From Heliopora coerulea (lineage: Eukaryota > Cnidaria > Anthozoa > Scleralcyonacea > Helioporidae), in assembly GCA_030142905.1 (NCBI GenBank), contig JASJOG010000455.1, positions 1 to 64,000 on the forward strand: DNA of 64,000 bases, in the 5' to 3' direction. This document shows, in pieces, positions 19,646 to 30,634 of the stretch. The notes beneath the pieces were generated by a model, which worked only from the letters and a program-made list of their open reading frames with translations, did no database searches and was not told where the DNA came from. Every line of letters starts with the position of its first letter. The first letter of the stretch is position 1. Made by a program: the position numbers and the translations under genes.

Positions 19646-22600
19646 AGGAAGAGAAAGTCACTCAGAAAATGAAGGAAGTGCCACAGCATATTCTATGTTC
19701 ATGTTTAATAGTAAAAGCCCATCTCCCTATAAAGTGAATGTGACTATAAATGGGGTTCCCATAGATATGGAATTTGACACTGGTGCATCTCTGTCAGTCA
19801 TGAGTGAGGAAATGTTTGCAAAGCAACATAGTAATGGTAAATTACCTAAACTGCAGAAGACAGAGACAGTACTTCATACTTACACTGGGGAGAAAGTTAA
19901 ACCAAGGGGCAGCCTTGATGTCATGGTTTCATATGAAAACAAAGAGTATAAACTGCCTTTACTCATTGTCCAAGGACATGGGCCAGCATTACTTGGTAGA
20001 AATTGGCTAAGTAAGATAACATTAAATTGGCATGCAATCAAAAAGCTTTCTCCAGTAAACCAGCCCCTAGAAGAGGTAGTGCGAAAGTACCCACAACTAT
20101 TTGAAGAAGGGCTTGGGTCCTTAAAAGAGATAACAGCAATGATCCACATAGATCCAACAGCAACACCAATATTTCACAAAGCCAGACCAGTTCCATATGC
20201 ACTGAGAGAAAAGATTGAACAAGATTTAGGCTAGAAAAAGCAGGAACAATCCAGCCAATCCAATATTCAGAGTGGGCCACACCTATTGTTCCTGTTGTCA
20301 AACAAGATGGTACAGTTAGTTTGCGGTGATTATAAACTAACAGTCAACAAAGTCTCCAAGCTTGATGGATATTCGATCCCAAAATTAGATGACCTTTACA
20401 CAAAGCTTGCAGGTGGCCAAACCTTTACAGAGCTAGACCTTAGTCATGCTTATGAGCAGATGTTAATGAACGAGGACTCTAAGAAATACTTGACAATCAA
20501 CACGCATAAAGGCCTCTACAGATATAACCGCCTTCCCTATGGTATCGCTTCAGCACCTGGTATTTTTCAGAGAATGATGGAAGGATTGCTACAAGGAATA
20601 CCCTGTGTAGGAGTTCTACTGGACAACGTTCTTATCACCGGTCCAACAGATGCAGAACATCTAAACAACTTAGACCAAGTTTTGAAACGTCTTTCAGATG
20701 CGGGTCTACGCCTTAAGAAGAAGAAATGCCAATACATGAAGAAATCACTTGAATGTCTGGGACACCGAGTCGATAAAGAAGGATTTCATCCAACTGAAGC
20801 TAAAGTTAAAGCTATCAAGGAAGCTCCAGCTCCGACCAACGTTACTGAACTGAAATCATTTCTTGGAATGGTTAACTTTTACGGGAAATTTCTTCCTAAT
20901 CTGTCATCGACCTTGGAACCTCTCGACGAGCTCCTTCGCAAGGAAAAACGTTGGACATGGAAAAGCCGTCAACAAAAAGCTTTCCAAGCAGCTAAGGACC
21001 TACTGCAATCATCCCGAGTATTAGTACATTACGATTCCGCAAAGAAGATCATTCTTTCGTGTGATGCATCTCCGTATGGCGTGGGTTCTGTACTAGCACA
21101 CGAAATAGACGACGGTAATGAGAAGCCGATCGCTTTCGCATCAAGGTCACCCTCCAAACCTTAGAGAGGATATTCCCAGCTAGATAAAGAAGAACTAGCC
21201 GTTATATTTGCCGTTAAGAAGTTTCACCAGTTCTTGTATGGTCGACAATTCATCATCTACACTGATCATAAACCACTGATTGGGTTGCTGAACCCCGATA
21301 AAGCCACACCGCCTATGGCAGCAGGTAGGATGCAAAGGTGGAATTTAACACTCCTAGCATACGAGTACGAGATTATATACCGACCCGGTCGCGAGAATGG
21401 AAACGCGGACACGCCCAGATACACCACAGTCGACACCAGTACCCGGTGACATTATATATCTGATGGAGGATCTTAACGCAAGTCCAGTCGAGGCAGGGAA
21501 AATCAAACAATGGACAGCTCGTGATCTGGTGCTTTCTCGAATCAAGCAGTTTGTACTCCAAGGTTGGCCTTCAGTTGTCAATGACATGAAACTGCAACCT
21601 TCACACGGAAGAACGAACTAAGTGTCCACGCAGAATGTCTATTGTGGGGGTCACACATCATCATACCACCCCAGGGGAGAGAAGAAGTGATGAAAATTTT
21701 CCATGACAGTCATCCTGGCATCGTCAGAATGAAAGGCATCGCTAGGAACCACGTTTGGTGGCCCAAGATCGACTCAGCATTGGAAGGAAAAGTAAGAAGC
21801 TGCCAAGTTTGTCAAGCACACTGGAAAATGCCCGCTCCGGCAACCCTACATCCCTGGGAATGGCCAAGCCGTCCGTGGACTCGGATACACATTGATTTTG
21901 CAGGTCCTTCCATGGGAAAGATGTTTCTCCTTATCGTAGACGCACATTCAAAATGGTTAGACATCCACTGTCTCAACTCCGCTACCACAGAGACAACGAT
22001 CGAAAAGCTTAGAGCTACTTTTAGCACGCATGGACTACCCGAAGTTATAGTGTCCGACAACGGTTCAGTCTTTACCAGCAACGATTTTAAGACTTTTACC
22101 CGGAGAAACGGGATACGCCACATAACTACAGCACCGTACCACCCATCCTCGAACGGATTAGTGGAAAGGGCAGTGCAGACCTTCAAACAGGGAATGAAGA
22201 AGCAAGGGAAAGGAAGCGTCGAAACAAAATTAGCTCGCTTCTTATTGAGTTATCGCACAACTCCGCATACAACCACCGGTGAAACACCAAGTCAGTTCCG
22301 ATGGGGTCGCAATCTAAGGACCCAGATAGATCTTTTGAAACCAAATACTGCGATGAAAGTCGAGGCAGCGCAAACCAGGCAGAAAAATCTACACGATCAA
22401 CTTAGTCGATCACGACGTTTGAGTGTAGGAGACACGAAGTCCAAGCACGAAATTATTCTGGAAACCGAAAATGGACTTCCGGAACTATCATAGAACAAAC
22501 TGGTCCTGTTTCTGCCAGAATCGAACTGGAAAATGGTGATATTGTTCGGAGACACCACGACCAACTTTTGGCCCGCGAGAGTCAACCCATAGAAGAACTA

Positions 22601-22780
22601 ATACCACCTTCGTTTGAGCCAGAGTTACCGTTCGGAAATAATGCACGTAGTGCGCCACCACAGCGTAGTAATACCACAGTCTCACAGAGTGGAGAAACGC
22701 GAACTCAATCGACTGAAACACCAGAATTTGTAAGACGTTACCCGGGAAGAGAACGTAAGCCGCCGGAACGATACGAATAA
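19646..22780 (+). pseudogene. pol: Gypsy pol (PR-RT-RNase H-IN), multiple breaks, altered RT active site
   Basis: Protease: EFDTGASLSVM, aspartic protease motif at about 19770. Frame lost at 20229-20234, just before RT. RT (20286-20890): LDLSHAYEQ (first Asp), RLPYGIASAPGIFQRMM; the catalytic box, normally YxDD, reads VLLDNVL at about 20613-20633, so the second Asp is Asn. RNase H: ILSCDASPYGVGSVLA, a stop TAG at 21162-21164, then SQLDKEELAVIFAVKKF and IYTDHKPLIGLL. Frame changes near 21415-21440 and 21612. Integrase (21642-22493): HHCC finger (HDSHPGI...CQVCQ) and DDE core in HIDFAGP, VIVSDNGSVF and LVERAVQ, all three acidic residues kept. After another frame change near 22440-22490 the C-terminal tail ends at 22780. 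The enzyme set is therefore dead at several levels. Confidence 0.9.
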
Positions 22781-22852
22781 TCACATTTAAGTCGAAGAAC
22801 ATATTTAGTTTTCTGGTTTTTTTGGGCTCGAATGACTTTGAACACATGTTAG

Positions 22853-22869
22853 AAGCTAGGGCGGAGGAA
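22853..22869 (+). promoter_or_regulatory. Polypurine tract
   Basis: A purine-rich GAAGCTAGGGCGGAGGAA-type stretch directly before the 3' LTR, the usual site for plus-strand priming. Confidence 0.6.
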
Positions 22870-22998
22870 TGTAGAGTCCTGAGACTAGTGACGTCACATC
22901 ACGCCACGATGTCGATTTCGTTGGGTGTGTGCGTTGTGATCCTTTAGTGTGTTGTCACTGTATTGTTGTGTTTGTAAATAAAAAGTTTATACACCACA
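22870..22998 (+). repeat. Gypsy 3' LTR
   Basis: 129 bp, same TG...CA ends and the same CRE (TGACGTCA) as the 5' LTR; about four substitutions between the two. Confidence 0.92.
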
Positions 22999-23220
22999 AT
23001 AGTGTTTTGAATATCCCTGATATTAAGACGTATTCACCAGTATTGCCATCTGAATATCTTGGAATATTATGGATATTCAAGTTCTGAATATGTCGGAATA
23101 AAACACTTTTGATATTCCGAGATAAGAATATGTTCGAATACGATTGATAAATTAGTGTTGAAGATATCATGGGATGTATCTCCGAATATGGTCTGAATAT
23201 TTCCACAAGCTACTCTTGTA
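22999..23220. repeat. Right part of the GAATAT-rich MITE, with target duplication ATAGT at its left edge
   Basis: GAATAT/GATATTC words occur many times (for example CTGAATATCTTGGAATATTA and CTGAATATGTCGGAATAAAA). Together with 18556-18600 this is the pre-insertion repeat, related in inverted orientation to 32066-32234. Confidence 0.5.
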
Positions 23221-23224
23221 GATG

Positions 23225-24768
23225 TGGAATACATTAAATTGGCAAAACTTTGTCTTTAATCCTCTGCTTTTTTATTTGCAGTGTATCGTTTTATATGATT
23301 CTTACTACAGTAGAAGTCGGTTTTTGAAATTAAAAATATATAATATAAGATTAAAATATATTGATAAAAAATTTCCTTTACACGCAGGCACACGAATTAT
23401 TTTTTCAAAAGAAAAAAATAGTTATTAAGTTGATGTATCGCTTAGCTTTCACGTAAAACATACAACATAGCCAGCAGGGTTCAAAAATACACCAAAGATT
23501 TTTGGATAAGGAAACAGACATTTTATGATAGACGTGCTTTATTCGAATATTTCTGGTAAGTACCGCATATAATGGAACGACATAATTATATCTTGATTAT
23601 TCGAGTAGCTAGAAGTGGGCCCACCAGGGCCTAAGCTAAAACATCAGTCCAGAACGCAAGCGTTGCCCAAAAGCAATCTGGTCTGGATGAATTTTTAATG
23701 ATACAAGACGAAAATAAAACCTGTTACTTTACAGAATTTGCACTTAGTTTGAGGTTTTGTTTCCTGTCTTCCCACCTTCCTCTTCATGATGGTCGAACAT
23801 TTCCTTGAGAAAACTTAAGAATTCTAAAAATTTTTGTAAAGAATATCCCAGGAAGATCCAAACCCAAATGTGGACGTACGTCATACAGCCAGCTCGATCT
23901 GGGCTCTGGGGTCTCGAATTTTTTTAGTAGGTAATTGATTTTTATTTAAGCTTCACTCCTTTCTATCACGGACGGTCTTTACTAATTTTGCCCTGGCTAC
24001 AATGGTTCACATAGACTTAAGGCAAAATGAACTTTCTATAATTATATCCTAATACATATAACAATTAGTAAACTAAAGAGAAAAATAAACTTGGCATCAA
24101 ACAGTTGAAATTCAGCAAGGTTAGGTTTGCATGGGCAAAATTAAGTTGTTTTTGTAGAGTATAAACCGGTGAGACAGCTACAAATATCAAAGCAAAAATG
24201 TTTTGCTCCCTAGTACTTGCATCGTTATTCATATTTATATAACCAAAGAAATATACAACACAGATATAGGGAACTTTACTCAATTTTATAGATTTCTCTG
24301 AATATTGACCAATTAATATTAACTCGTTTCCATTTATGTATTGTCTAGGCAGCCGAGATAATTGTATTTGAATAGCGATGTGAAAACAAGAAACTCTTAA
24401 AACCCCTCATAATAAATAGCAACTTTTCAAAGGTTTTCTTGTATGTTTAAGAGAGAAGCTGGTTATTTGAGAATTGCATCGAAACTCTACTAGTATTGCA
24501 AATAAGTCCTTGTTATGAAAATTGACTCTGTTGTGATTGACTGCTTTATGTGTATGACGAGCAAGATAGTTAACTAGGTTCCGGACCAATAACTTTTCAA
24601 TTTTATCTTAATATTCATGAATGGGGTGCTTCTGCAAACATTAATTATCGAATATCTTTTCGTTGATTATCACATTCCTTCCATAATTAAAGCTCTCTTC
24701 ATAATCAGTTCGTCAAAATACATTCCTAAATGTTTATGCTAATGAATGACTGGTTTCGGTAAATGCTT
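23225..24768. other. No gene seen
   Basis: AT-rich spacer with no domain-bearing frame or clear repeat boundary. Confidence 0.5.
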
Positions 24769-24966
24769 CTAATCCATTACTGCATTTAGAACGTCCGAAT
24801 GAGACAAGTTTATTTCTCTGCGAGCGGTGCAAACGTAGCTGCTGACTTCTTTGAGTTCTGTTTGAGTTACTAGTAAGGAGTGTATTGTTTCCTCAACGCA
24901 TTCGAACTCTGCCGCGACCTCTTCTGCTATTTGGCGTTCTTTCATTTCTTGCTTCTTGAATTCCAT
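24769..24966 (-). CDS. Possible 3' coding segment of the 24.9-28.7 kb gene (other frame)
   Basis: ATG at 24966 opens 65 codons rich in Glu and Lys with a heptad-like pattern (KEFK-type start, then RQIAEEVAAEFECVEETIH and LLVTQTELKEVSSYV), suggesting a coiled coil, ending at a stop. It begins eight bases past the proposed exon 4 border (24974) and is in a different frame. It could be the true continuation after a one-base indel, an alternative exon, or chance. Amino-acid style matches the exons upstream. Confidence 0.3.
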   Translation of the reverse strand: MEFKKQEMKERQIAEEVAAEFECVEETIHSLLVTQTELKEVSSYVCTARREINLSHSDVLNAVMD

Positions 24967-24973
24967 GCCTTAC

Positions 24974-27900
24974 ACCACGATTCTGGTTATCATCTCTAGG
25001 CTTAAGTGCCCATTGCAGGGCATCCCTAGGTGCTTTCTTCGATGATGTTCCAACTGATATCCGTTTGGTACGCTCAGACATGTGCAGTTTTTTCTTTTCC
25101 ATTATTCTGCGATCAAAAGTACTGAAAAATTTCGTTATTTCATCTGCCCTCCATTCCAGCTTCAGATGACACCAACCGTTGCCATCTTCATCGTCTTCAT
25201 CTTCCGACATATAGCCAATTTCCAGCACCTTTCCATATCGCTGAAATTCCTCTTCAGTTGCCTCATTTCTTCGTTCCAACAACTAATGAAATATATAAAT
25301 AAATAAGTACATAAATAAATAAATAGTTCCATTCAAAAACTGGTTCACCAATGGTATGTGGTTATATTAGGATAGGCATAAAAAATTTCAAAGAGCTTGT
25401 TGATTGCTATCTGATAAAATATGAGAAGAAAGGAATAAAAAATTCTCACTCTGTCTCTCCTGCTCCGCATGCACATCTTTCTTTTCTTGTTCGGAGTAAG
25501 AGGATTGTTCTTAACCTTCTTAATCTAGCGAAAATGAATTTTACAGCATCTGAATTTAAAAACAGAAATTTAGAAAGAAAATGTAGCGCAAAATGAAACC
25601 CTAGAAAAACGCTGGTTTGGTTATTAACTGATCAACTATTTAACTAACAATCACTGCAATATGTTTTTACTCTTTAAGGTCAGAAGCAGACTTCAGTATT
25701 TTACTCTGTCCAGCACCAGACGACTTTACTCGTCAATGGGATTGTTTTAGAGAGGAAGAGGTTAAGCTTGATTGAATAATGTGCATCGTTAAGTTAGACC
25801 AACGTAAACTAATTGTAATTGAAAATCTGTTTGAATTCAGATGAAACACTAGGACACGAGCCATGCTGCTGTCTCTACATTATGATTACCTTAGGTTTAA
25901 ACTTGGTTGAAAATTGTACAAGAAGAAAATCAAGTAATATAAAATTTTGGCAATGGACAATCTGTGTTCATTCAGACGAAACATCAGCACACGAACCAAT
26001 TTGCTACCAATGCATTATGATTAACTTAAGTTTGATTTTGATAAACACACAATATCAATAAGCTTAAATAATTTAAATTATTAGCAATGGACAGTCTGTG
26101 TGCATTCAGACGAAACATCAGGACACGAACCAGACTGCTACCAATGCATTATGATTAACTTAAGTTTGTGTTTAATAAATACTCTACATTAATAAGCTTA
26201 AATAATTTAAATTATTAATAATGGACAATCTGTGTGCATTCAGACGAAACTTCAGGACTTGAACCGGACTGCTACCAATACATTATGATTAACTTACGTT
26301 TGACTCTGATAAATACGGTACATGAAAAAGCTTAAATAATTTAAATTATTAGCAATGGACAATCTGTGTGCATTCAGACGAAGTATCAGGATACGAACCA
26401 ATGCATTATGTTTTAACTTACGTTTGTGTATGATAAATACTCTTCATTAATAAGCTTAAATAGTATAAATTACTTCAAAGGGACAATCTGAAATTTGGTT
26501 TCAATTCGGTAACCTTCTTATTATATACAACGTAGAACTATATCGATGCTGAAATCTAGAGTGCGTTTTTGAAGAAAAATTGTTGAATACAGTTTCCTTT
26601 ATTTTCGCTTTGTTACCAGCCGGTTGCCTTTTCGTAACTTATATTGTTCCCTTTGCTCTTTTCCGTCATGAAAACTTTTCTCGCGATCTTATTTATCTTT
26701 GCAACGTTTGAGGGCGAATCAATTCTATATAAAGACACAAAATATATCCTTTTTGAAGACTTTTAGTTTGATATCAACAAAAAAGTTGTCATTCACAGTT
26801 AATTTGTGGGTTATTATAAGAGCATCCATGGGATCGAAAGATTTACAAATCTCGAGTTCTTTAGGAATTCATAATTTTCTATATTCATAATTTCGACGAT
26901 TGACAATGTCTTTCAACTTCCTACTTAAAGACAAAGATTAGTAGCACAAAGTTCAATGTCATTTTATGAGATCAAACAGATTAAGGTTATAAAAGGACCC
27001 AACATTTATCCTATCTACTGTAAGGGAAAAATTCACATTGTTTCTCTCATAGTTTAATTCGATGATATCAATAAGGATTAGCTTGGTTTATGCGTAAAGC
27101 TCCTCGATGCTATCATAAGTAATATCTCGGAAATGTTTTCCTTACTCCTCAGACCTTTCTTCTTCCAATGATTAATGCATCGAAAGGATCAATTAAACGA
27201 ACGAAAATCTTGATGAAAAGTTTAAATTACCGCATAGTGCTCTTAGTTCCAAATTAAAACATATCCATTTGCTAAAGAAGATAAATACCTCTTTAGGGTT
27301 TGTGCTTAATAGAAGGTAGAGTTTTATTTAATTTTTAACGCTCCAGACTTTGGACTTTTTAGGGATGGGGTGGGTTAAGTATAGGAAGCGGGATAAATAG
27401 AGGAAATACGGTATGATGCAAAGTAAATTGCATTATGACTGTACCTTTCAGCCACTATAAATACGTCATCGCCATCTTGCTCCTCTTTCTGTTTCACAAT
27501 CGATTTCACAGTACTCTAGAAGAAAGAATGCACGACAATGTTATCACCAAAATACATTTGCGCGATTATACATGATCCTAAATACCTCATGTATGAAGGG
27601 TGATATCACTATTTAACAAGCGTTATAGAACTATTAGTAGCAATATTGTCACACTAAAGTACCTTGATAGAGGTTAACGTAAACTAGCTGCCGACATTGT
27701 CCATTAAAGATGTCGGTATATGTCAATATGATTTGAACATATATTGCATCAAATGACTGGATCTACTTTGTTCGAATTTTTTGCTGAGTAACGATACAGT
27801 ATACATCACAAATATTCAGAGTTAATACTATCAGACTATGATATAATTTAACGAATGTTATAGATTAGTTAAGGAATATTAAACTTTGCTATAGAAGTAT

Positions 27901-28696
27901 GTCTAAACTTGTTGTCAAGATATATATGTCTAGATCAAACTCGCCACTTTAAACCTTGGACGAACTCCAACCGAAAGCTTGCATCTTGCTTTAGCTTTAT
28001 TCACACCCGAGGCTTTACTAAGTCAGTTTGTTATGTCGGTCCCTTTGTTAAACCCTAGATTTATCTGATCACATCTCTCTTGATAGGCAATGTAAGACCC
28101 TGTCCGTTTTATAGCATTCCAAGACGATCAAGAACTTATTGTTTTGGAGATACCGATCAACATTTTCTTATTCCAACTCTAGCCAAATATCCTGTACTGA
28201 AGGTTCGCGTTACATCTAAAATTTAACTTACAGTTACAAATCATGAACGGAAAGAAACTCCCGTAATACTGTATAGCTCCACAAACCTTGATATCCACGT
28301 CAACCTTTCTCTTTTGTTTTTGGTGGGTTGATCCTATTCTTCCATTTTCAAAATCAAGAATTCCCCGCGCCAAAGTGTCCATTGCTCCTGACATAACTTG
28401 CATTGAAGCACACAGCTGGTCATGTGCTTCTTTTTGCGCGTCCAACCTCTAAATTGTATAAATCACGTAAGCTGCGAAATACACTTATACGCTAAATGTT
28501 AACATAATCGTTTGTGTTAACTTACTCTGTTTGTCTCCATTTGCTCTTTGAGTATGCCTTGAAGAATTCTGTTCATTTCGGTAATGGTTTCCGTTCTGCA
28601 ACCATCTGTTTGGTCTTCAAGAGATGAAGCGCTAGAATTCGCAGTTTCGACCTCATTGTCAAAACTATCGAGTTCATAATCGGACTGATCAGACAT
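24974..28696 (-). CDS. Spliced gene, acidic/coiled-coil protein, possible C14orf93-like domain
   Basis: Four minus-strand exons. Exon 1: 28526-28696, ATG at 28696, MSDQSDYELDSFDNE..., 57 codons, donor GTAAGT. Exon 2: 28287-28448, 54 codons, acceptor ATTTAG, donor GTTTGT. Exon 3: 27445-27515, 71 nt (VKSIVKQKEEQDGDD), donor GTACAG. Exon 4: 24974-25282, 103 codons (RNEATEEEFQRYGKVLEIGY, then SEDEDDEDG, WRADEITKFFSTFDRR), donor GTAAGG. Exons 1-2 join in phase 0 and exon 3 fits. The exon 3 to exon 4 junction does not match in phase, so a small exon is missing or exon 4 starts a few bases later. The acidic block followed by W..RADEIT..F..(F/L)D and a basic SERTKR tract resembles the C-terminal part of vertebrate C14orf93 as I remember it; weak evidence. 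The N-terminal exons suggest a coiled coil. Function unknown. Confidence 0.5.
25817..26490. repeat. 134-bp tandem repeat, about 5 copies, inside an intron
   Basis: The anchor CAATGGACAATCTGTGTG (and variants) occurs at 25951, 26085, 26219 and 26353: three exact steps of 134 bp. A diverged copy begins at 25817 and a shortened one ends near 26490. Each unit carries CATTCAGACGAAACATCAGG, TGCTACCAATGCATTATG and an AAGCTTAAATAATTTAAATT block that is itself partly self-complementary. No open frame passes through all copies. Confidence 0.9.
26500..27440. other. Intron of the minus-strand gene; nothing else seen
   Basis: AT-rich. Near 27394-27416 it holds AAATAGAGGAAATACGGTAT, a word shared with 55033-55051 and part of a scattered repeat family. 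Confidence 0.4.
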
Positions 28697-29240
28697 AATG
28701 TCAAATACTTCTGTTGACTGCAAAATCCAAGTATGAAATATGTTCTCGTTGTCTCTGCGAGCACTTAAACCCAACTGGTGTGCTTGAGCGTCTAAATTAC
28801 ATTACGCATCTGTCGGATGTCAAGCAAGATGGTCAGTAACAACCGACAGGAACTGCAATCTTGAAAAATAAAACTTTGAAAAGGAACATTTTGTAACGGT
28901 TAATGTCAGTGTTTCGTGACAGTTTTGGCCCGAGATAACTATTTATAAGGTTGAGCATTGATCAAATGATGTTTAGAATTTACGAGTTTTGTTACTTTAG
29001 AGGGAAAGAGACAGTTGTTGTAAAGTTAAACATAGTTTGTTGCTCAAATCATGACCACCTTCTACCCCTACGGGGGTTGAGAGGTGTAGGGTGCTGATTG
29101 TTGCCAATTGCACTGCATCCGGAATAAGTAATAAAATATGAAAAACATGCTGTGTAGATGAAGTTGCATTTAAACTGTACTGTCCAATACGTGTTTAAAA
29201 GTTAAGTTAAATTACTAAAATATTACTGGCCAACTAAGGA

Positions 29241-30326
29241 ATGGAAGACAAAGGAAAAAAGACCCATTTCCCTCGTTCGTTGAAGAGCAGACGAAGAAAT
29301 ATTACCGCCCGTAGAAAAGCTAAAAAGGCGGCAGCAAAGATAAAAGCAAGAGTGCCTACAAACCAACAAGAGGAACCCGAAAACACCTTTGCCAGTGAAA
29401 CATCGTGCACTAATAGTAATGAAAGGATTGTTGTGAATGAAGTCCCTAATCCAGCAGATCAAGAATAAACAATTCCCCACCTTAACGACAAAGAAATTGC
29501 TTCTACAAGCATGCTGTGTACTTTCATTATTGTTGGAAAAAGGCAGAGCAATCAAAATTCAAATTCATTGCGTGGTCACTTGCCTCACTTGAATAGGACA
29601 GATCTTTCTGTCGTTGAAAAAGTTGGGGAAGGTACGTTTGGTGTTTGTAGTCTGGGCAAATATGGCTCATTAAATGTTGCAATAAGGCAGTTCAAGCATC
29701 AAAACAAGGACGAGATCGCCAAAGAAGCAAGAATTCTAAGCACGTTGCGTCATCCAAACCTTCCTCTGCTTGTCGGCGTTTGTTTTGAAACAATCCCATT
29801 TATGGTTGTTACAACTTTTCACAGCATTGGTAAGGGTCCTTCGACAACAATGTACGATGCAATTACCCGTGGATTGCTTGGATCATCCATAAGACCTCAC
29901 TGGATTAATATTCTACACAGTATTGCTATGGCAATAAAATATGGTCATCATCATAACATAATACACAAGGATATAAAATCCAACAATATCGTTATTGAAG
30001 AGGAAAGCAATTCTCTTAGCGGAGTTTTGGTTGACTTTGGAAAAGCAACAGCGGCCAATGAATGAAAAACTTACCCCATATTTGATGGAAAAGGAAAAAA
30101 ATATTACGACGAAAAATACCCACACCTGGCAGTCGAGTTGAGAAACGGCGGAGGAACACAAACATCTTCTTCTGATGTTTACTCTTTTGGCTATGTGATG
30201 AAATTAGTCAGTCACACGTTAAAAGATCGACTGTTATCCACCCTATACCGTTCATGTAGAAGTGTCTGTCCGGATGATCGTCCAAATATCTCTAGCGTAG
30301 AACAATCAATAAGTATTTTACGATAG
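29241..30326 (+). pseudogene. Intronless protein-kinase-like copy with two in-frame stops
   Basis: One frame of 362 codons from ATG 29241 to TAG 30324, interrupted only by TAA at 29466 and TGA at 30063. The N-terminal 75 residues are basic (SRRRNITARRKAKKAAAKI). The kinase domain starts near codon 115: glycine loop VGEGTFGVCSLG; beta-3 strand NVAIRQF, where the ATP-anchoring Lys is Arg; alpha-C Glu in EIAKEARIL; catalytic loop IIHKDIKSNNI (HRD is HKD, Asp and Asn kept); VDFGKA (DFG kept); a region corresponding to APE but altered (HLAVEL); SSSDVYSFGYVM; and the C-lobe Arg in CPDDRPNISSV. It resembles the tyrosine-kinase-like intronless kinases common in cnidarians. Absence of introns suggests a retrocopy. 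AATAAA lies at 30393. With two stops and the Lys change it is probably dead. Confidence 0.72.
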
Positions 30327-30634
30327 GTAAATGGCAGAACAATGGATTTTCTTATGTGAAAAAAGTATAATTTTTCGTTTGAAAGTTTATACAATAAAAC
30401 ATATAGTACAGGATGTATTCGGTCGTAAAGCCTTTTTCATTCAAAACATTTGGTCATCTAACACCTTACAAATATGAATATCTTACTTGAACGTATTTAG
30501 TAGAGTTATGCGATTTTATATGTTTAATAAATCCAAATCCGAAATATAGTTGCATGATGTACACTTTGTATTCAATTCTAGAGCATTCAACTTAGACATT
30601 TTTTGAGAGTTAAAGTTATCTTTCTTTCGGATTA
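30327..30634. other. 3' flank of the kinase copy; AATAAA at 30393
   Basis: A canonical polyadenylation signal 66 bases past the stop is the only feature seen; no poly(A) tract follows. Confidence 0.35.

Larger units (their letters stand above)
18601..22998 (+). mobile_element. Complete Ty3/Gypsy LTR retrotransposon (4398 bp), coding region broken
   Basis: Two 129-bp LTRs beginning TGTAGAG and ending CACCACA bracket gag and pol in the order gag (capsid, zinc knuckles), protease, reverse transcriptase, RNase H, integrase, which is the Ty3/Gypsy order. A 5-bp duplication ATAGT flanks the element. A candidate primer-binding site follows the 5' LTR and a purine tract precedes the 3' LTR. No env-like gene is present. 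The first zinc knuckle (CX2C-X3-H) and very short LTRs suggest the mag-like group, but this is inference. I count at least six stops or frameshifts. The LTRs differ at about 4 of 129 sites, so the insertion is moderately old. Confidence 0.93.

Noticed and set aside
25817..26490. CRISPR-like array of repeats and spacers
   Set aside because: The whole 134-bp unit repeats, with no unique spacers, and the context is eukaryotic.
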